Below are positions 1-8,742 of a stretch of DNA of 45,012 nt, piece by piece. The position numbers and the translations under genes are program-made. Under the pieces are notes generated by a model. That model had not been told where the DNA came from, made no database searches, and was given only the letters and a program-made list of their open reading frames with translations. This DNA is from an uncultured Lachnospiraceae bacterium (GTDB taxonomy: Bacteria > Bacillota > Clostridia > Lachnospirales > Lachnospiraceae): contig CAJTJZ010000019.1 of the NCBI GenBank assembly GCA_910576895.1, positions 15,809-60,820 of the forward strand, given 5' to 3'. Numbering within the stretch: position 1 is the stretch's first letter; the number at the start of each line of letters is the position of its first letter.

Positions 1-1
1 C

Positions 2-322
2 ATTGTTGTATTGAATTTAATTCTTTCGATTAGTGGTTCTTTAAGTGCATTTGAGCCACCATATGTTATTACAAATGGTACAATGGGAACAGGTACATAT
101 TTTGTTATTATGAATCGTATTGCACATGAAAATCAAAAAGTTGGTCTTGCCTGTGCTATGGCGATTGTACTTCTTATCATTATTATTATTTGTACGGTAG
201 CACAAAAATTATTCTTTAAATATGCATTTGATGATGGAACTTCGGATGAATCAAAGGCAGCCGTAAGAAAACGGAAAAAAGCAGAAAAATTAGCTGCGAA
301 TGCAAGAAAGGGGGCAAACTGA
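2..322 (+). CDS. Sugar ABC transporter permease, MalF/UgpA type (3' part only)
   Basis: The reading frame is open from the first bases of the window, so this is the C-terminal end of a gene that starts upstream; internal TTG codons are not its start. The visible part has the segment PPYVITNGTMGTGTYF, typical of the region after the EAA loop in MalF-type permeases, then a final hydrophobic helix and a basic, lysine-rich cytoplasmic tail. It would form the membrane channel with the next gene, which starts 2 bases after its stop. Given the downstream enzymes the likely substrate is beta-mannooligosaccharides (inference). The solute-binding protein would be expected just upstream. No ATPase gene is present here, as is common for transporters that share an MsmK-type ATPase. 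Confidence 0.85.
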   Translation: MVVLNLILSISGSLSAFEPPYVITNGTMGTGTYFVIMNRIAHENQKVGLACAMAIVLLIIIIICTVAQKLFFKYAFDDGTSDESKAAVRKRKKAEKLAANARKGAN

Positions 323-324
323 TT

Positions 325-1170
325 ATGAAAGAGAAAAGAACAGTAGCTTCTTATATTGCTTTGATTTTAAAATATGTTATGTTGATTTTTGCAGCATTTA
401 TTGCACTTGTTCCTGTTTGTGTCTGCATTTTAACAGCATTTAAAACAACAGATGAATACAATAGCACTTCTGTATTAGCATTGCCAAAATCATTTTTTTA
501 CTTTGAAAATTTTAAAGTAGCATTTCAACAGGCAAATATGCTTCGAGGCTTTTTAAATACAGGACTTGTTTTAATTGTAGTATTAACCGTTTCCGTCTTT
601 GTTGGTTCTATGTTAGCTTATGTCCTAAACCGCTTTAAATTTGTGGGAAATGCAATTATTCAAAATTTATTTATGTTTGCATCCTTAATTCCGGGTATTG
701 CAACACAAGTAACGGTTTATCAGATTATGCATAGTCTGGGACTGATTAATCATCTCTATGGATATATGATTGTATTGATGGGAACAGATATTATTTCCAT
801 TTATATTTTCCTTCAATTTTTTGAAAATCTGCCAGTATCCTTAGATGAATCGGCAGTTATGGACGGTTGTACTTACTTTGGTGTATTTTTCCGAATTTTA
901 TTCCCTCTTTTAAAACCAGCAATTGTAACTTCACTCGTATTAAAAGGAGTTGGTGTTTACAATGAATACTATATGTCAAATCTATATTTGCAAGCACCAG
1001 AATTAAAAACAATTTCTACTGCTTTATATAAATTTACAGGACCTTATGGAAATCAATATAATTATATTTGTGCTGGTGTTATTATTACGATTATTCCAAT
1101 TTTAATTCTATTTTTGATTTTCCAGAAGCAAGTGTATGGTGGTATGGCAGCAGGTGCAGTTAAGGGATAA
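325..1170 (+). CDS. Sugar ABC transporter permease, MalG type
   Basis: This 281-residue membrane protein has the CUT1 MalG layout: an N-terminal helix near residues 12-35, about six membrane segments, and an EAA-type cytoplasmic loop around residues 174-198 (DESAVMDGCTYFGVF then ILFPLLKP) that docks the ATPase. The C-terminal GG-containing tail (VYGGMAAGAVKG) is usual for the family. The ATG follows a GGGGG ribosome-binding site in the end of the previous gene, so the two permeases are co-translated. It probably imports beta-mannooligosaccharides, as in the characterised Roseburia intestinalis mannan locus. The substrate is inferred from the neighbouring enzymes, not from this protein. Confidence 0.92.
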   Translation: MKEKRTVASYIALILKYVMLIFAAFIALVPVCVCILTAFKTTDEYNSTSVLALPKSFFYFENFKVAFQQANMLRGFLNTGLVLIVVLTVSVFVGSMLAYVLNRFKFVGNAIIQNLFMFASLIPGIATQVTVYQIMHSLGLINHLYGYMIVLMGTDIISIYIFLQFFENLPVSLDESAVMDGCTYFGVFFRILFPLLKPAIVTSLVLKGVGVYNEYYMSNLYLQAPELKTISTALYKFTGPYGNQYNYICAGVIITIIPILILFLIFQKQVYGGMAAGAVKG

Positions 1171-1240
1171 GAAATAAGTGTAGGTTCTTTAAAAGAAAGT
1201 TTTGAAAAAAAAGTTTTAAAAGAAGGGGGATCAGATTTTT

Positions 1241-1906
1241 ATGCATATCATAAGGAATATTAAAAAAAATACAAGTCATATGAATAGGGAACAGACCATG
1301 GAATATATTTTTACTTATTATTGGTATCATATCTTGTTAACAGTTCTTGCTATATTTCTTATGATATTGCTGATCCGCCATTTGTTTTTTCAAGAACCAA
1401 AAAAGGAATTTCAATGTGTTCTTGTAAATCAAGAGGTAAATTATAAACGAGATCAAGAGCTTTTAGAAAATTTTTCAAAGACATCTGGTATTTCTGGAGA
1501 TAGGCTTCTTTTTGATTCTGACTATTTATTTTCTTATCCGGGAGAGGTGCTGGAAGAAACAAAGGAAAGTTCCTATGAAAAATTTTTCTTTCATTGGGCA
1601 ACGGGAGAATTAGATGCTGTGATTCTTCCAAAGAGCCTTTATGATTATTGTATTGAACTGGAAAATGAATTTGTAGATTTAGAACAGATACTAACAGAAG
1701 AACAAAAAAGACAATTAAAGGATCAGATGTACTTTCGGGATGGAACTTGTGATGCTCTTTATGTAAAAGGAACTGCTTTAGAAAATTATATAGAAGATTC
1801 TAAGGAAAATCCAGTCCTTCTTGTTTTTGTAAAAGAAGGAGGACATATGGAAGCAAATCAGAAATTTCTTTCATTTCTTACAATGTTACAGGAGGGAATA
1901 TTATGA
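1241..1906 (+). CDS. Single-pass membrane protein of unknown function
   Basis: I do not recognise a named family. The 221-residue product has a short basic N-terminus, one strong hydrophobic helix at about residues 28-48 (YHILLTVLAIFLMILLIRHL), and an acidic, probably extracytoplasmic remainder. The ATG is about 11 bases after an AAGAAGGGGGA ribosome-binding site, and the end overlaps the DUF624 gene by ATGA, so it belongs to the transporter operon. Similar small anchored proteins next to YesL genes are common in Lachnospiraceae sugar loci. The segment around LDAVILPKSLYDYCIE is faintly reminiscent of solute-binding proteins, but this is only an impression. A role assisting the transporter is a guess from context. 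Confidence 0.7.
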   Translation: MHIIRNIKKNTSHMNREQTMEYIFTYYWYHILLTVLAIFLMILLIRHLFFQEPKKEFQCVLVNQEVNYKRDQELLENFSKTSGISGDRLLFDSDYLFSYPGEVLEETKESSYEKFFFHWATGELDAVILPKSLYDYCIELENEFVDLEQILTEEQKRQLKDQMYFRDGTCDALYVKGTALENYIEDSKENPVLLVFVKEGGHMEANQKFLSFLTMLQEGIL

Positions 1907-2520
1907 AGAAAATGAGTATAGACAATCCATTTTTTCAAGTGATGGGAAGGCTTGGAGATATTATAATAGTAAATGCTTTGTTTATTCTTTGTTCTCTCCC
2001 AATTTTAACAATAGGAGCAGGGCTTTCAGCATTATATAAAACATGTTTTCAGCTTATGGATGAAACGCAGCAAGGACTTTTAAAGACTTTTTTTATAAAT
2101 TTTAAAAGCTGTTTAAAACGCAGTACCATAGCATGGCTTCCCATGTTATTTGTAGGGCTTTTATTGTTTTTTGATATGATATTTCTTGGAACAACAAAAA
2201 TGATAGGGGTATGGAAGCTTGTTGGTATTGTTGTTGGCTGTCTTTTGCTTTTGTGGGAGTTTTTATCTGCTTGGTTATATGCTGTTCTTGCAATGGAGGA
2301 TTTAGGAATGAAAGCGGGAATTTCAAAAGCAATGGAACTTTCTATTCGTTATCTTCCAGCTACGATTCTTATGGTACTGTTAAATAATATTTTATTGTTT
2401 TGTGCATTGTTTGGTATGTATTACGTAAGTCTTGCAATTCCAATTTATTTATTTGCAGGCTTTGGATTGATAGGATATATCAATAGTTATTTTTTAAAGA
2501 AAGGAATCAAAAAAGTATGA
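1903..2520 (+). CDS. YesL/DUF624 family membrane protein
   Basis: This 205-residue polytopic protein has four to five hydrophobic segments and the DUF624 start, a short polar stretch followed by MGRLGDIIIVNALFILCSLPILT with the family's invariant N, C and P pattern. YesL-type proteins are almost always encoded with CUT1 sugar transporters in Firmicutes, and their biochemical role is unknown. The gene overlaps both neighbours by 4 bases (ATGA), linking the transporter genes directly to the first phosphorylase. Family assignment is confident; the function is not known. Confidence 0.85.
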   Translation: MKKMSIDNPFFQVMGRLGDIIIVNALFILCSLPILTIGAGLSALYKTCFQLMDETQQGLLKTFFINFKSCLKRSTIAWLPMLFVGLLLFFDMIFLGTTKMIGVWKLVGIVVGCLLLLWEFLSAWLYAVLAMEDLGMKAGISKAMELSIRYLPATILMVLLNNILLFCALFGMYYVSLAIPIYLFAGFGLIGYINSYFLKKGIKKV

Positions 2521-3539
2521 GCGAAGTAAAGATTATTGGGGAGATTGTAGAAAATATGCCATGGCAGGAAAAAGATAATTCTGTTTCTTGGCAGCCAGTT
2601 TGGAGATATCAGGAAAATCCAATTATTGGAAGAAATCCTGTAAAAAATGTAGCAAGAATTTTTAATAGTGCTGTGATACCATATGAAGGAGCATTTATTG
2701 GCGTGTTTCGTGGAGAACAAGTCAATGGGATTCCTTATATTTATCTAGGAAGAAGTGAGGATGGGATTCATTGGAATTTTGAAGAGGAAAAAATACAATT
2801 TAAAGATGAAAATGGAAAAGAGTTTATGCCAGTATATGCCTATGATCCAAGATTAGTAAAGATTGAAGATATCTATTATATTATGTGGTGTCAAGATTTT
2901 TATGGGGCTTCGATTGGTATGGCAAAGACAGAAGATTTTAAGACATTTACAAGACTTGAAAATCCATTTCTTCCATTTAATCGAAATGCCGTTTTATTCC
3001 CAAGAAAAATTCATGGAAACTTTATGCTTTTATCAAGACCAAGTGATAGTGGTCATACTCCATTTGGTGATATTTTCCTTTCAGAAAGCCCAGATATGGT
3101 TTATTGGGGAAAGCATCGACATGTTATGGGAAAAAGCAGTGAATGGTGGGAAGCCCTAAAGATTGGCGGCGGAGCTGCTCCAATTGAAACAACACAGGGA
3201 TGGCTTTTATTCTATCATGGAGTAACAGGTACTTGTAATGGATATGTATATAGTATTGGTGGAGCAATTCTTGATATTGATAATCCATCCATTGTAAAAT
3301 ACCGCTGTGAAAATTTCCTTTTAACACCAGAAGAATGGTATGAGGAACGTGGATTTGTACCAAATGTTACTTTCCCATGTGCAACGATTCATGATGCCAA
3401 AACGGGAAGAATTGCTATTTATTATGGTGCAGCAGATAGTTATGTAGGACTTGCTTTTACAACGGTAGAGCTTGTTGTGGATTATATTAAAGAACATAGT
3501 GTTGTAAGAGAAAATGATACAGAACTTGGGATTCGTTAA
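2517..3539 (+). CDS. GH130_2 beta-1,4-mannooligosaccharide phosphorylase
   Basis: A 340-residue cytosolic GH130 enzyme with no signal peptide. The five-bladed propeller family is recognised from VARIFNSAVIPYEGAF, the proton-donor Asp in YDPRL (D110), the phosphate-site RNAVLFPRKI region and WLLFYHG. The short N-terminus and overall length match subfamily 2 rather than the longer mannosylglucose phosphorylase encoded two genes downstream. Subfamily 2 includes enzymes that release Man-1-P from the non-reducing end of mannooligosaccharides and others acting on mannosyl-GlcNAc. The mannan context favours the former. It would shorten imported chains to mannobiose. It overlaps the DUF624 gene by 4 bases. 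Confidence 0.9.
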   Translation: MSEVKIIGEIVENMPWQEKDNSVSWQPVWRYQENPIIGRNPVKNVARIFNSAVIPYEGAFIGVFRGEQVNGIPYIYLGRSEDGIHWNFEEEKIQFKDENGKEFMPVYAYDPRLVKIEDIYYIMWCQDFYGASIGMAKTEDFKTFTRLENPFLPFNRNAVLFPRKIHGNFMLLSRPSDSGHTPFGDIFLSESPDMVYWGKHRHVMGKSSEWWEALKIGGGAAPIETTQGWLLFYHGVTGTCNGYVYSIGGAILDIDNPSIVKYRCENFLLTPEEWYEERGFVPNVTFPCATIHDAKTGRIAIYYGAADSYVGLAFTTVELVVDYIKEHSVVRENDTELGIR

Positions 3540-3609
3540 AAAATTTGTTAGGTAATAAAATATAAAATATCTATAGTTTATTGCTTGTTATTGTGGGAGA
3601 TAGAATGAA

Positions 3610-4854
3610 ATGATGTTAAGGGAAGAAATAAAAGATCATCTGCAAAATGTATTAATTCCTTTTTGGAAGAATATGCGTGATAATGAAAATGGGGGCTATT
3701 ATGGACTGCTTGATTTTGATTTGAAAGTAGATAAAAAAGCAGTCAAAGGCTGTATTTTAAATAGTAGAATTTTATGGTTTTTTTCTAATGCTTATCTTAT
3801 GCTAGGGGAGGCATCACTTCTTTTGGAAGCAGATCATGCATATGAATTTTTGGAACAGTATTGTATGGATAAAACCTATGGAGGGGTTTACTGGTCTTTA
3901 AAGTATAATGGGGAAGTAGAAGATAGTATGAAACATACATATAATCAGGCATTTGCTATTTATGCCCTTTCTTCTTATTATGATGCATCAGGAAAGGAAA
4001 CGGCACTTTGGCAGGCGGCAAAATTGTATGATTTAATAGAAAGTATTTGCTGTGATGGAAAAGGATATTTGGAAGCGTTTTCAGAGGATTTTAAGCTGGT
4101 AGGAAATGAAAAACTTTCAGAAAATGGTGTTATGGCAGAAAAGACAATGAATACACTGCTTCATGTTTTTGAAGCTTATACAGAGTTTTATCGTGTGCTT
4201 TTAAAGGAAGAAAAACAACAAAATCAGGAAGGAAATAGGGTGCTTTCTAGTAAGCAAAAGGAAGAATTAAAAAAATCAGTAGGAGAGAAGTTGCGTTGGA
4301 TTTTAGATCTTTTTATAGAAAAAATTTATAATCCAAAAAAAGAACGACAAGAAGTATTTTTTGATTGTGATTGGCATTCCCTGATTGATTTGCATTCTTA
4401 TGGACATGATATTGAAACAGCATGGCTAATTGATCGAGGTTGTGAAATTTTGGGAGATCCTATTTATACAGAAAAATGTTCAAAAATGACAACTGTATTA
4501 ACAAAGAAAATATATGAAAGAGCTTATCAAAATCATTCCGTGTTAAATGAGTGTGAAAATGGGATTGATAATAAAAATCGTATTTGGTGGATTCAAGCAG
4601 AAGCAATGGTTGGATTTTTAAATGGATATGAAAAACAACCAGAGAAGATAGAATATTATCAGGCAGTAGAGGATATTTGGAATTATATTAAGGAATATCT
4701 TATGGATAAACGAAAGGGCTCAGAATGGTTTTGGGAAGTGGATGAAAAAAATATTCCATTTAATAAAAAGCCATTAGTAGAACCATGGAAATGTCCATAT
4801 CATAATGGCAGAATGTGTTTTGAAATGATAAGGAGATTACGCAATGCTTCATGA
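3610..4854 (+). CDS. Cellobiose/mannobiose 2-epimerase (AGE superfamily)
   Basis: A 414-residue (alpha/alpha)6-barrel epimerase. Features of cellobiose 2-epimerases are the N-terminal GGYYGLLDFD, MKHTYNQAFAIYAL, WHSLIDLHSYGHDIETAWL with H256 and H266, WWIQAEAM, and the C-terminal WKCPYHNGRMCFE with H398. These histidines are in the positions expected for the catalytic acid/base pair, and the YHNGR ending separates it from plain N-acylglucosamine epimerases. In mannan pathways it converts Man-beta-1,4-Man to Man-beta-1,4-Glc, the substrate of the next enzyme, with which it overlaps by 11 bases. The first of two adjacent ATGs sits 9 bases after GGGAGA. The 70-base gap upstream shows no clear terminator. 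Confidence 0.93.
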   Translation: MMLREEIKDHLQNVLIPFWKNMRDNENGGYYGLLDFDLKVDKKAVKGCILNSRILWFFSNAYLMLGEASLLLEADHAYEFLEQYCMDKTYGGVYWSLKYNGEVEDSMKHTYNQAFAIYALSSYYDASGKETALWQAAKLYDLIESICCDGKGYLEAFSEDFKLVGNEKLSENGVMAEKTMNTLLHVFEAYTEFYRVLLKEEKQQNQEGNRVLSSKQKEELKKSVGEKLRWILDLFIEKIYNPKKERQEVFFDCDWHSLIDLHSYGHDIETAWLIDRGCEILGDPIYTEKCSKMTTVLTKKIYERAYQNHSVLNECENGIDNKNRIWWIQAEAMVGFLNGYEKQPEKIEYYQAVEDIWNYIKEYLMDKRKGSEWFWEVDEKNIPFNKKPLVEPWKCPYHNGRMCFEMIRRLRNAS

Positions 4855-6019
4855 AAGATATTATATAGAAAAGGAAAAGCTAGAAAAACTGATAGCTAGA
4901 AAAAATAGAAAAAGTGATTTTTATAATGGAATTTATGATCGTTATGTCGATCCTGTTTTAACAAGAAATCATATTCCGCCAGAGTGGAAGTATGATCTTG
5001 ATAAGGAAAGCAATCCATATTTTATGGAACGGCTTGGTGTTAATGCTGTTTTAAACTCAGGTGCAATAGAACTTAATGGAAAATTTTATTTAGTGGCTAG
5101 AGTGGAAGGAAATGATAGAAAATCATTTTTTGCAGTTGCAGAGAGTGAAACAGGAATTGATGGATTTCGTTTTTGGGATTATCCGATTCTTTTTGAAGAT
5201 ACTTGCCCGGAAGAAACAAATGTATATGATATGCGTTTGACAAAACATGAAGATGGATATATTTATGGCGTATTCTGCTCAGAAAGTAAGGATATACAAA
5301 ATCCTGATTTATCTGCGGCAACGGCAGCAGCAGGAATTGTTAGAACAAAGGATTTGAAAACTTGGGAAAGACTTCCAAATTTAAAAACATTGCGGTCACC
5401 ACAACAGAGAAATGTTGTGCTTTATCCTTCTTTTATAAATGGAAAGTATGCTTTTTATACAAGACCAATGGATGATTTTATTGATACAGGAAGCGGCGGT
5501 GGTATTGGATTTGGAACTTGTGATGATATTACAAAGGCAGTCATTGATGAGGAGATAATTACAAGTAAAAGAAGATATCATACTATTACAGAGGCAAAAA
5601 ATGGTGCTGGGGCTGTCCCTATTAAAACGGAAAAGGGATGGATTCATATTGCACATGGTGTTAGAAATACGGCGGCAGGACTTCGTTATGTAATTTATGC
5701 TTTTGCAGTCGATTTAGAAGAACCATGGAAAGTGATTGCAGAACCTTCGGGACTTTTGATTGCACCACTTGGAGAGGAACGGATTGGAGATGTTTCTAAT
5801 GTGGTATTTACCAATGGGGCAATTGTAAGAGAAAATGGAGATGTTTATATTTATTATGCTTCTTCTGATACAAGGATGCATGTAGCAACAACAACAAGAG
5901 ATAAATTGGTTGATTATGTGTTCCATACACCAAAAGATCCATTGCGATCAGTAAAATGTGTGGAACAAAGATGCGAGATGATTAAAAGGAATTTGGAGAT
6001 TCTTGCTAAAATGCCGTAG
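4844..6019 (+). CDS. GH130_1 4-O-beta-mannosylglucose phosphorylase
   Basis: A 391-residue protein that closely follows the subfamily 1 mannosylglucose phosphorylases: the N-terminal extension ending in HIPPEWKYDLD, FMERLGVNAVLNSGAI, RVEGNDRKSFFAVAES, the proton-donor Asp in VYDMRL (D129), FIDTGSGGGIGFGTCDDI, AHGVRNTAAGLRYV and YYASSDTRMHVATTT. It phosphorolyses Man-beta-1,4-Glc to mannose-1-phosphate and glucose. Together with the epimerase in front, whose stop codon it overlaps, it completes mannobiose breakdown without spending ATP on mannose. It lacks a signal peptide, so it is cytosolic. A long non-coding stretch follows, so this may end one transcription unit. Confidence 0.95.
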   Translation: MLHERYYIEKEKLEKLIARKNRKSDFYNGIYDRYVDPVLTRNHIPPEWKYDLDKESNPYFMERLGVNAVLNSGAIELNGKFYLVARVEGNDRKSFFAVAESETGIDGFRFWDYPILFEDTCPEETNVYDMRLTKHEDGYIYGVFCSESKDIQNPDLSAATAAAGIVRTKDLKTWERLPNLKTLRSPQQRNVVLYPSFINGKYAFYTRPMDDFIDTGSGGGIGFGTCDDITKAVIDEEIITSKRRYHTITEAKNGAGAVPIKTEKGWIHIAHGVRNTAAGLRYVIYAFAVDLEEPWKVIAEPSGLLIAPLGEERIGDVSNVVFTNGAIVRENGDVYIYYASSDTRMHVATTTRDKLVDYVFHTPKDPLRSVKCVEQRCEMIKRNLEILAKMP

Positions 6020-6087
6020 GGTGGAGGAGCAAAAACTTGTTATAGCTGGATGATGGAGAAGGTTTGAAATTCTAAGCAGATTTTAAT

Positions 6088-6180
6088 GCAAAATCAGGGG
6101 AATCGCTCTGATTTGCGGAGAAATCTTGATAGATTTCTCCGCTAGACATCGCTGAAAACTTGGCTTGGAAGCCAAGTTTT
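6088..6180 (+). repeat. Cluster of three consecutive hairpins after the GH130_1 gene
   Basis: Three inverted repeats stand head to tail. The first has arms AAATCAG (6091-6097) and CTGATTT (6108-6114). The second is a perfect 11-bp stem, GCGGAGAAATC (6115-6125) and GATTTCTCCGC (6132-6142). The third is a perfect 12-bp stem, AAAACTTGGCTT (6155-6166) and AAGCCAAGTTTT (6169-6180). None is followed directly by a long T run apart from the arm itself, so they are imperfect terminators and may protect or process the mRNA between the phosphorylase genes and the esterase genes. Confidence 0.6.
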
Positions 6181-6278
6181 CTCTCCTGATTTCACATCAA
6201 ACTCTGCAAGAATTTCTAAACATTCTCCATAATTATCCATCTATAAACAAGATTTTTGCTTTCAGCAATTTTTATTAT

Positions 6279-6363
6279 GATCCTTGTAATGCTTGCTTTG
6301 CAAGGATTACCCTTGTAATGCTTTCAAAGCAAGTATTACTTTTGCAAGGATTACCCTTGTAAT
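6279..6363 (+). repeat. Short direct and inverted repeats in the 6020-6486 non-coding gap
   Basis: A 23-base sequence, TTTGCAAGGATT followed by ACCCTTGTAAT, occurs twice (6297-6319 and 6341-6363), 44 bases apart. GTAATGCTTGC and GCAAGGATTAC around 6287-6310 also form a near-perfect hairpin, and a weaker one follows. The whole 467-base gap has no convincing gene: the only open frame (about 65 codons from 6165) runs through the hairpins and has no ribosome-binding site. I see no clear -35/-10 pair in front of the esterase gene. Confidence 0.5.
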
Positions 6364-6486
6364 TCTTGTCTTTGTTGTGATTATATAGTTTTGGTATTTT
6401 GTAAGTGTTAAGATGGATTGTTGTTTTGTGTTAGGATTTGCAAAATATCAAAATAAGATTAGAGATATGTAAGAAGGGATTTTGTT

Positions 6487-7566
6487 ATGCTAATTGAGAA
6501 TGCTATTTGTATAGAAATGACAAAGAAAGAATTATTATATTCTGGGAGAATTGGATGGACGGAGCAAAAGGAACCATTGTTTGTTTTCCCAGCAAGTCTT
6601 GTAATGTTTCATTTTTATGGGACAGGATTTGGAATTTGCCTGACGAATTGGAGTCAATATTGGGATAGTTATCTTGGAGTTATCATAGATGGAGTACAAA
6701 AGAAGATTAAAATAAGTGATAGGGAAGGTTCGCAATATATTGAAATTGCTGATAAGCTTGATGAAAAAGAGCATGAGGTTGTAATTTTTAAACGCATGGA
6801 TAATTGTCATCAATTTGTTATACATCATCTCCTTTTATCTAATTCTTCCAGAATAAGTCCTGCACCGATTTATTCTGGAAGAAAAATAGAGGTATATGGA
6901 GATTCCGTATCGGCTGGAGAGGTAGCAGAGGCTGTAGAATATACAGGAAAAGAAGATCCTAAGCATCAGGGAGAGTTTTCCAATAGTTATTATTCTTATG
7001 CTTGGATATTAGCAAGAAAGCTAAATGCAAGGCTTCACGATATTGCACAGGGTGGAATTGCCTTGATGGATAAAACAGGCTGGTTTTTAGAGCCAAATGC
7101 TATGGGAATGGAGTCTATTTGGGATAAAGTTTCTTATAATGCATTTTTTGGGAATATTACTTTTTGGGATTTTTCTAAATATCAGCCGCAAGTTGTGATT
7201 ATTGCAATTGGACAAAATGATAGTCACCCTTTGGATTATATGGCAGAGAATATAGATAGTAAAAGAGCAAAGGAATGGAAATGCCATTATAGAGATTTTA
7301 TAAAAAAGATACGAAGCGTATATAAAAAAGCATTGATTGTACTGCAAACAACATTATTGTATCATCATGAAAATTGGGATAGAGCAATTCATGAAGTTTG
7401 TGAGGAGTTACAGGATAAACGAGTTGTTCATTATATATATAAAAGAAATGGAAAGGGAACACCGGGACATTTAAGGATTGCAGAAGCAGAGGAAATGGCA
7501 GAAGAACTTGCAGCTTTTTTGGAATCTTTTGGGGATAGTCTTTGGGAGGGGGAGGTAAATGAGTAG
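6487..7566 (+). CDS. CE2-type SGNH acetyl esterase (mannooligosaccharide deacetylase)
   Basis: A 359-residue two-domain esterase in the CE2 arrangement: an N-terminal beta-sandwich (about residues 1-125) and a C-terminal SGNH domain. The nucleophile is S140 in VYGDSVSAGE. Other blocks are FSNSYYSYAWILARKL, VVIIAIGQND and, near the end, TPGHLRIAEAEEMAEEL with the catalytic H328. There is no signal peptide, so it acts in the cytosol after import. CE2 enzymes of gut mannan loci remove acetyl groups from mannosyl residues, which the phosphorylases require. The ATG is 7 bases after an AAGAAGGGA site, and the end overlaps the next esterase by ATGA-type coupling. Confidence 0.85.
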   Translation: MLIENAICIEMTKKELLYSGRIGWTEQKEPLFVFPASLVMFHFYGTGFGICLTNWSQYWDSYLGVIIDGVQKKIKISDREGSQYIEIADKLDEKEHEVVIFKRMDNCHQFVIHHLLLSNSSRISPAPIYSGRKIEVYGDSVSAGEVAEAVEYTGKEDPKHQGEFSNSYYSYAWILARKLNARLHDIAQGGIALMDKTGWFLEPNAMGMESIWDKVSYNAFFGNITFWDFSKYQPQVVIIAIGQNDSHPLDYMAENIDSKRAKEWKCHYRDFIKKIRSVYKKALIVLQTTLLYHHENWDRAIHEVCEELQDKRVVHYIYKRNGKGTPGHLRIAEAEEMAEELAAFLESFGDSLWEGEVNE

Positions 7567-8728
7567 AGAAGGATTTTCTTTATTGGAGTCTTTACAGTTT
7601 ATAAAAGAATTTGAACAAAAGAAAGAAGATGCGATTGTAAATCGTGGGAATTTATATCGCTTAAAAACTTGTATAAGACGTGCTATGAAAGGGGAAACAT
7701 TAAGAATTGGATTTTTTGGCGGTTCGATTACACAGGGAAGTCTTGCAAGTAACGAAAAGACTTGTTATGCATGGCTTGTTTATAAGTGGTGGGTAACTAC
7801 TTTTCCACAGGCAAAGTTTGAATATATAAATGGGGGAATTGGAGGCACTTCTTCGCTTTATGGAGTTGCTCGTGTAGATAGAGATCTTTTAGCATATCAA
7901 CCAGATTTTGTTATTGTGGATTTTAGTGTAAATGATGAGTCAACGAAGTTTTTTCAGGAAACATATGAGGGTTTAATTAGAAAGATTTTGAAGTTTTCAG
8001 AGAATGTATCTGTTTTGCTTTTACATAATGTCTTTTATGATAGTGGAAAAAATGCACAAGAACAACATTTGGAATTGGGAAAACGATATGGCCTGCCTTG
8101 TATTAGCATGAAAGAGAGTTTGTATTCTATGGTGTTACAGGATCTTTGTGACCGTAAAGATTTAACAGAGGATGATTTGCATCCAAATGATCAGGGACAT
8201 AAACTTTTATCTCTTATTATTATTTCTTTTTTGGAAGAAGTTTATCAAGAGGTAAAAGAAGATAAAGAAATAGAAGGGAAACAGAAATTAGAAGAACAAA
8301 AACCACTGACAGGAAATGCTTATGAAAATGCAGTGTTGTTGCAAAATAAGGAGTTAGAATCAAGGCTAGAAGGATTTGAAAGGGATTTGCGAAAAAAAGA
8401 GCATAGACTGGATTTATTTAAAAATGGATTTATGGCATGGAAAACTGGAGATCGTATTTCTTTTTCTGTGGAGTGTTCTTGTCTTGCAATACAGTATTTA
8501 AAGTCAATAAGAAAACCTGTTCCAATGGCAGAACTTGTGATTGATGGGGATAAGGAACATCATGTTTTATTAGATGGAAATTTTGAGGAAGAATGGGGCG
8601 ATTGTCTTTATCTTCAAAGTGTGCTTCATCATGCAGAAAGAAAGATACATACTGTGGAGATCACCATTTTAGATTCTAAAGTGAAATATATACAACCTTT
8701 TTATCTTGTAGCAATTATTTGTTCATAA
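7559..8728 (+). CDS. CE17-type SGNH acetyl esterase with C-terminal carbohydrate-binding-like domain
   Basis: A 389-residue esterase with SGNH blocks: nucleophile S56 in GFFGGSITQG, glycine block NGGIGGTSSLYG, asparagine block DFSVNDE, and a catalytic D205/H208 pair in DDLHPNDQGH. From about residue 260 there is an acidic linker and then a beta-rich module (about 290-389) of the sort called CBM35-like in the Roseburia CE17 enzyme. In that system CE17 removes 2-O-acetyl groups and CE2 the others, so the two neighbouring esterases are complementary. No signal peptide is visible. It is translated through an 8-base overlap with the CE2 gene, with GGGAGG just before the ATG. The assignment is by motif and context. 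Confidence 0.83.
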   Translation: MSREGFSLLESLQFIKEFEQKKEDAIVNRGNLYRLKTCIRRAMKGETLRIGFFGGSITQGSLASNEKTCYAWLVYKWWVTTFPQAKFEYINGGIGGTSSLYGVARVDRDLLAYQPDFVIVDFSVNDESTKFFQETYEGLIRKILKFSENVSVLLLHNVFYDSGKNAQEQHLELGKRYGLPCISMKESLYSMVLQDLCDRKDLTEDDLHPNDQGHKLLSLIIISFLEEVYQEVKEDKEIEGKQKLEEQKPLTGNAYENAVLLQNKELESRLEGFERDLRKKEHRLDLFKNGFMAWKTGDRISFSVECSCLAIQYLKSIRKPVPMAELVIDGDKEHHVLLDGNFEEEWGDCLYLQSVLHHAERKIHTVEITILDSKVKYIQPFYLVAIICS

Positions 8729-8742
8729 TGGGAGGAAGAACT

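Noticed and set aside
6165..6362. Open frame of 65 codons on the plus strand in the hairpin-rich gap
   Set aside because: It starts inside a hairpin arm, has no ribosome-binding site and runs through the direct repeats; the peptide looks random.
8719..8742. TTG start that would add 8 residues to the isomerase-kinase fusion
   Set aside because: It overlaps the CE17 stop without a ribosome-binding site; GGGAGGAA is ideally placed for the ATG at 8743, and the family begins near MAILKLKP.
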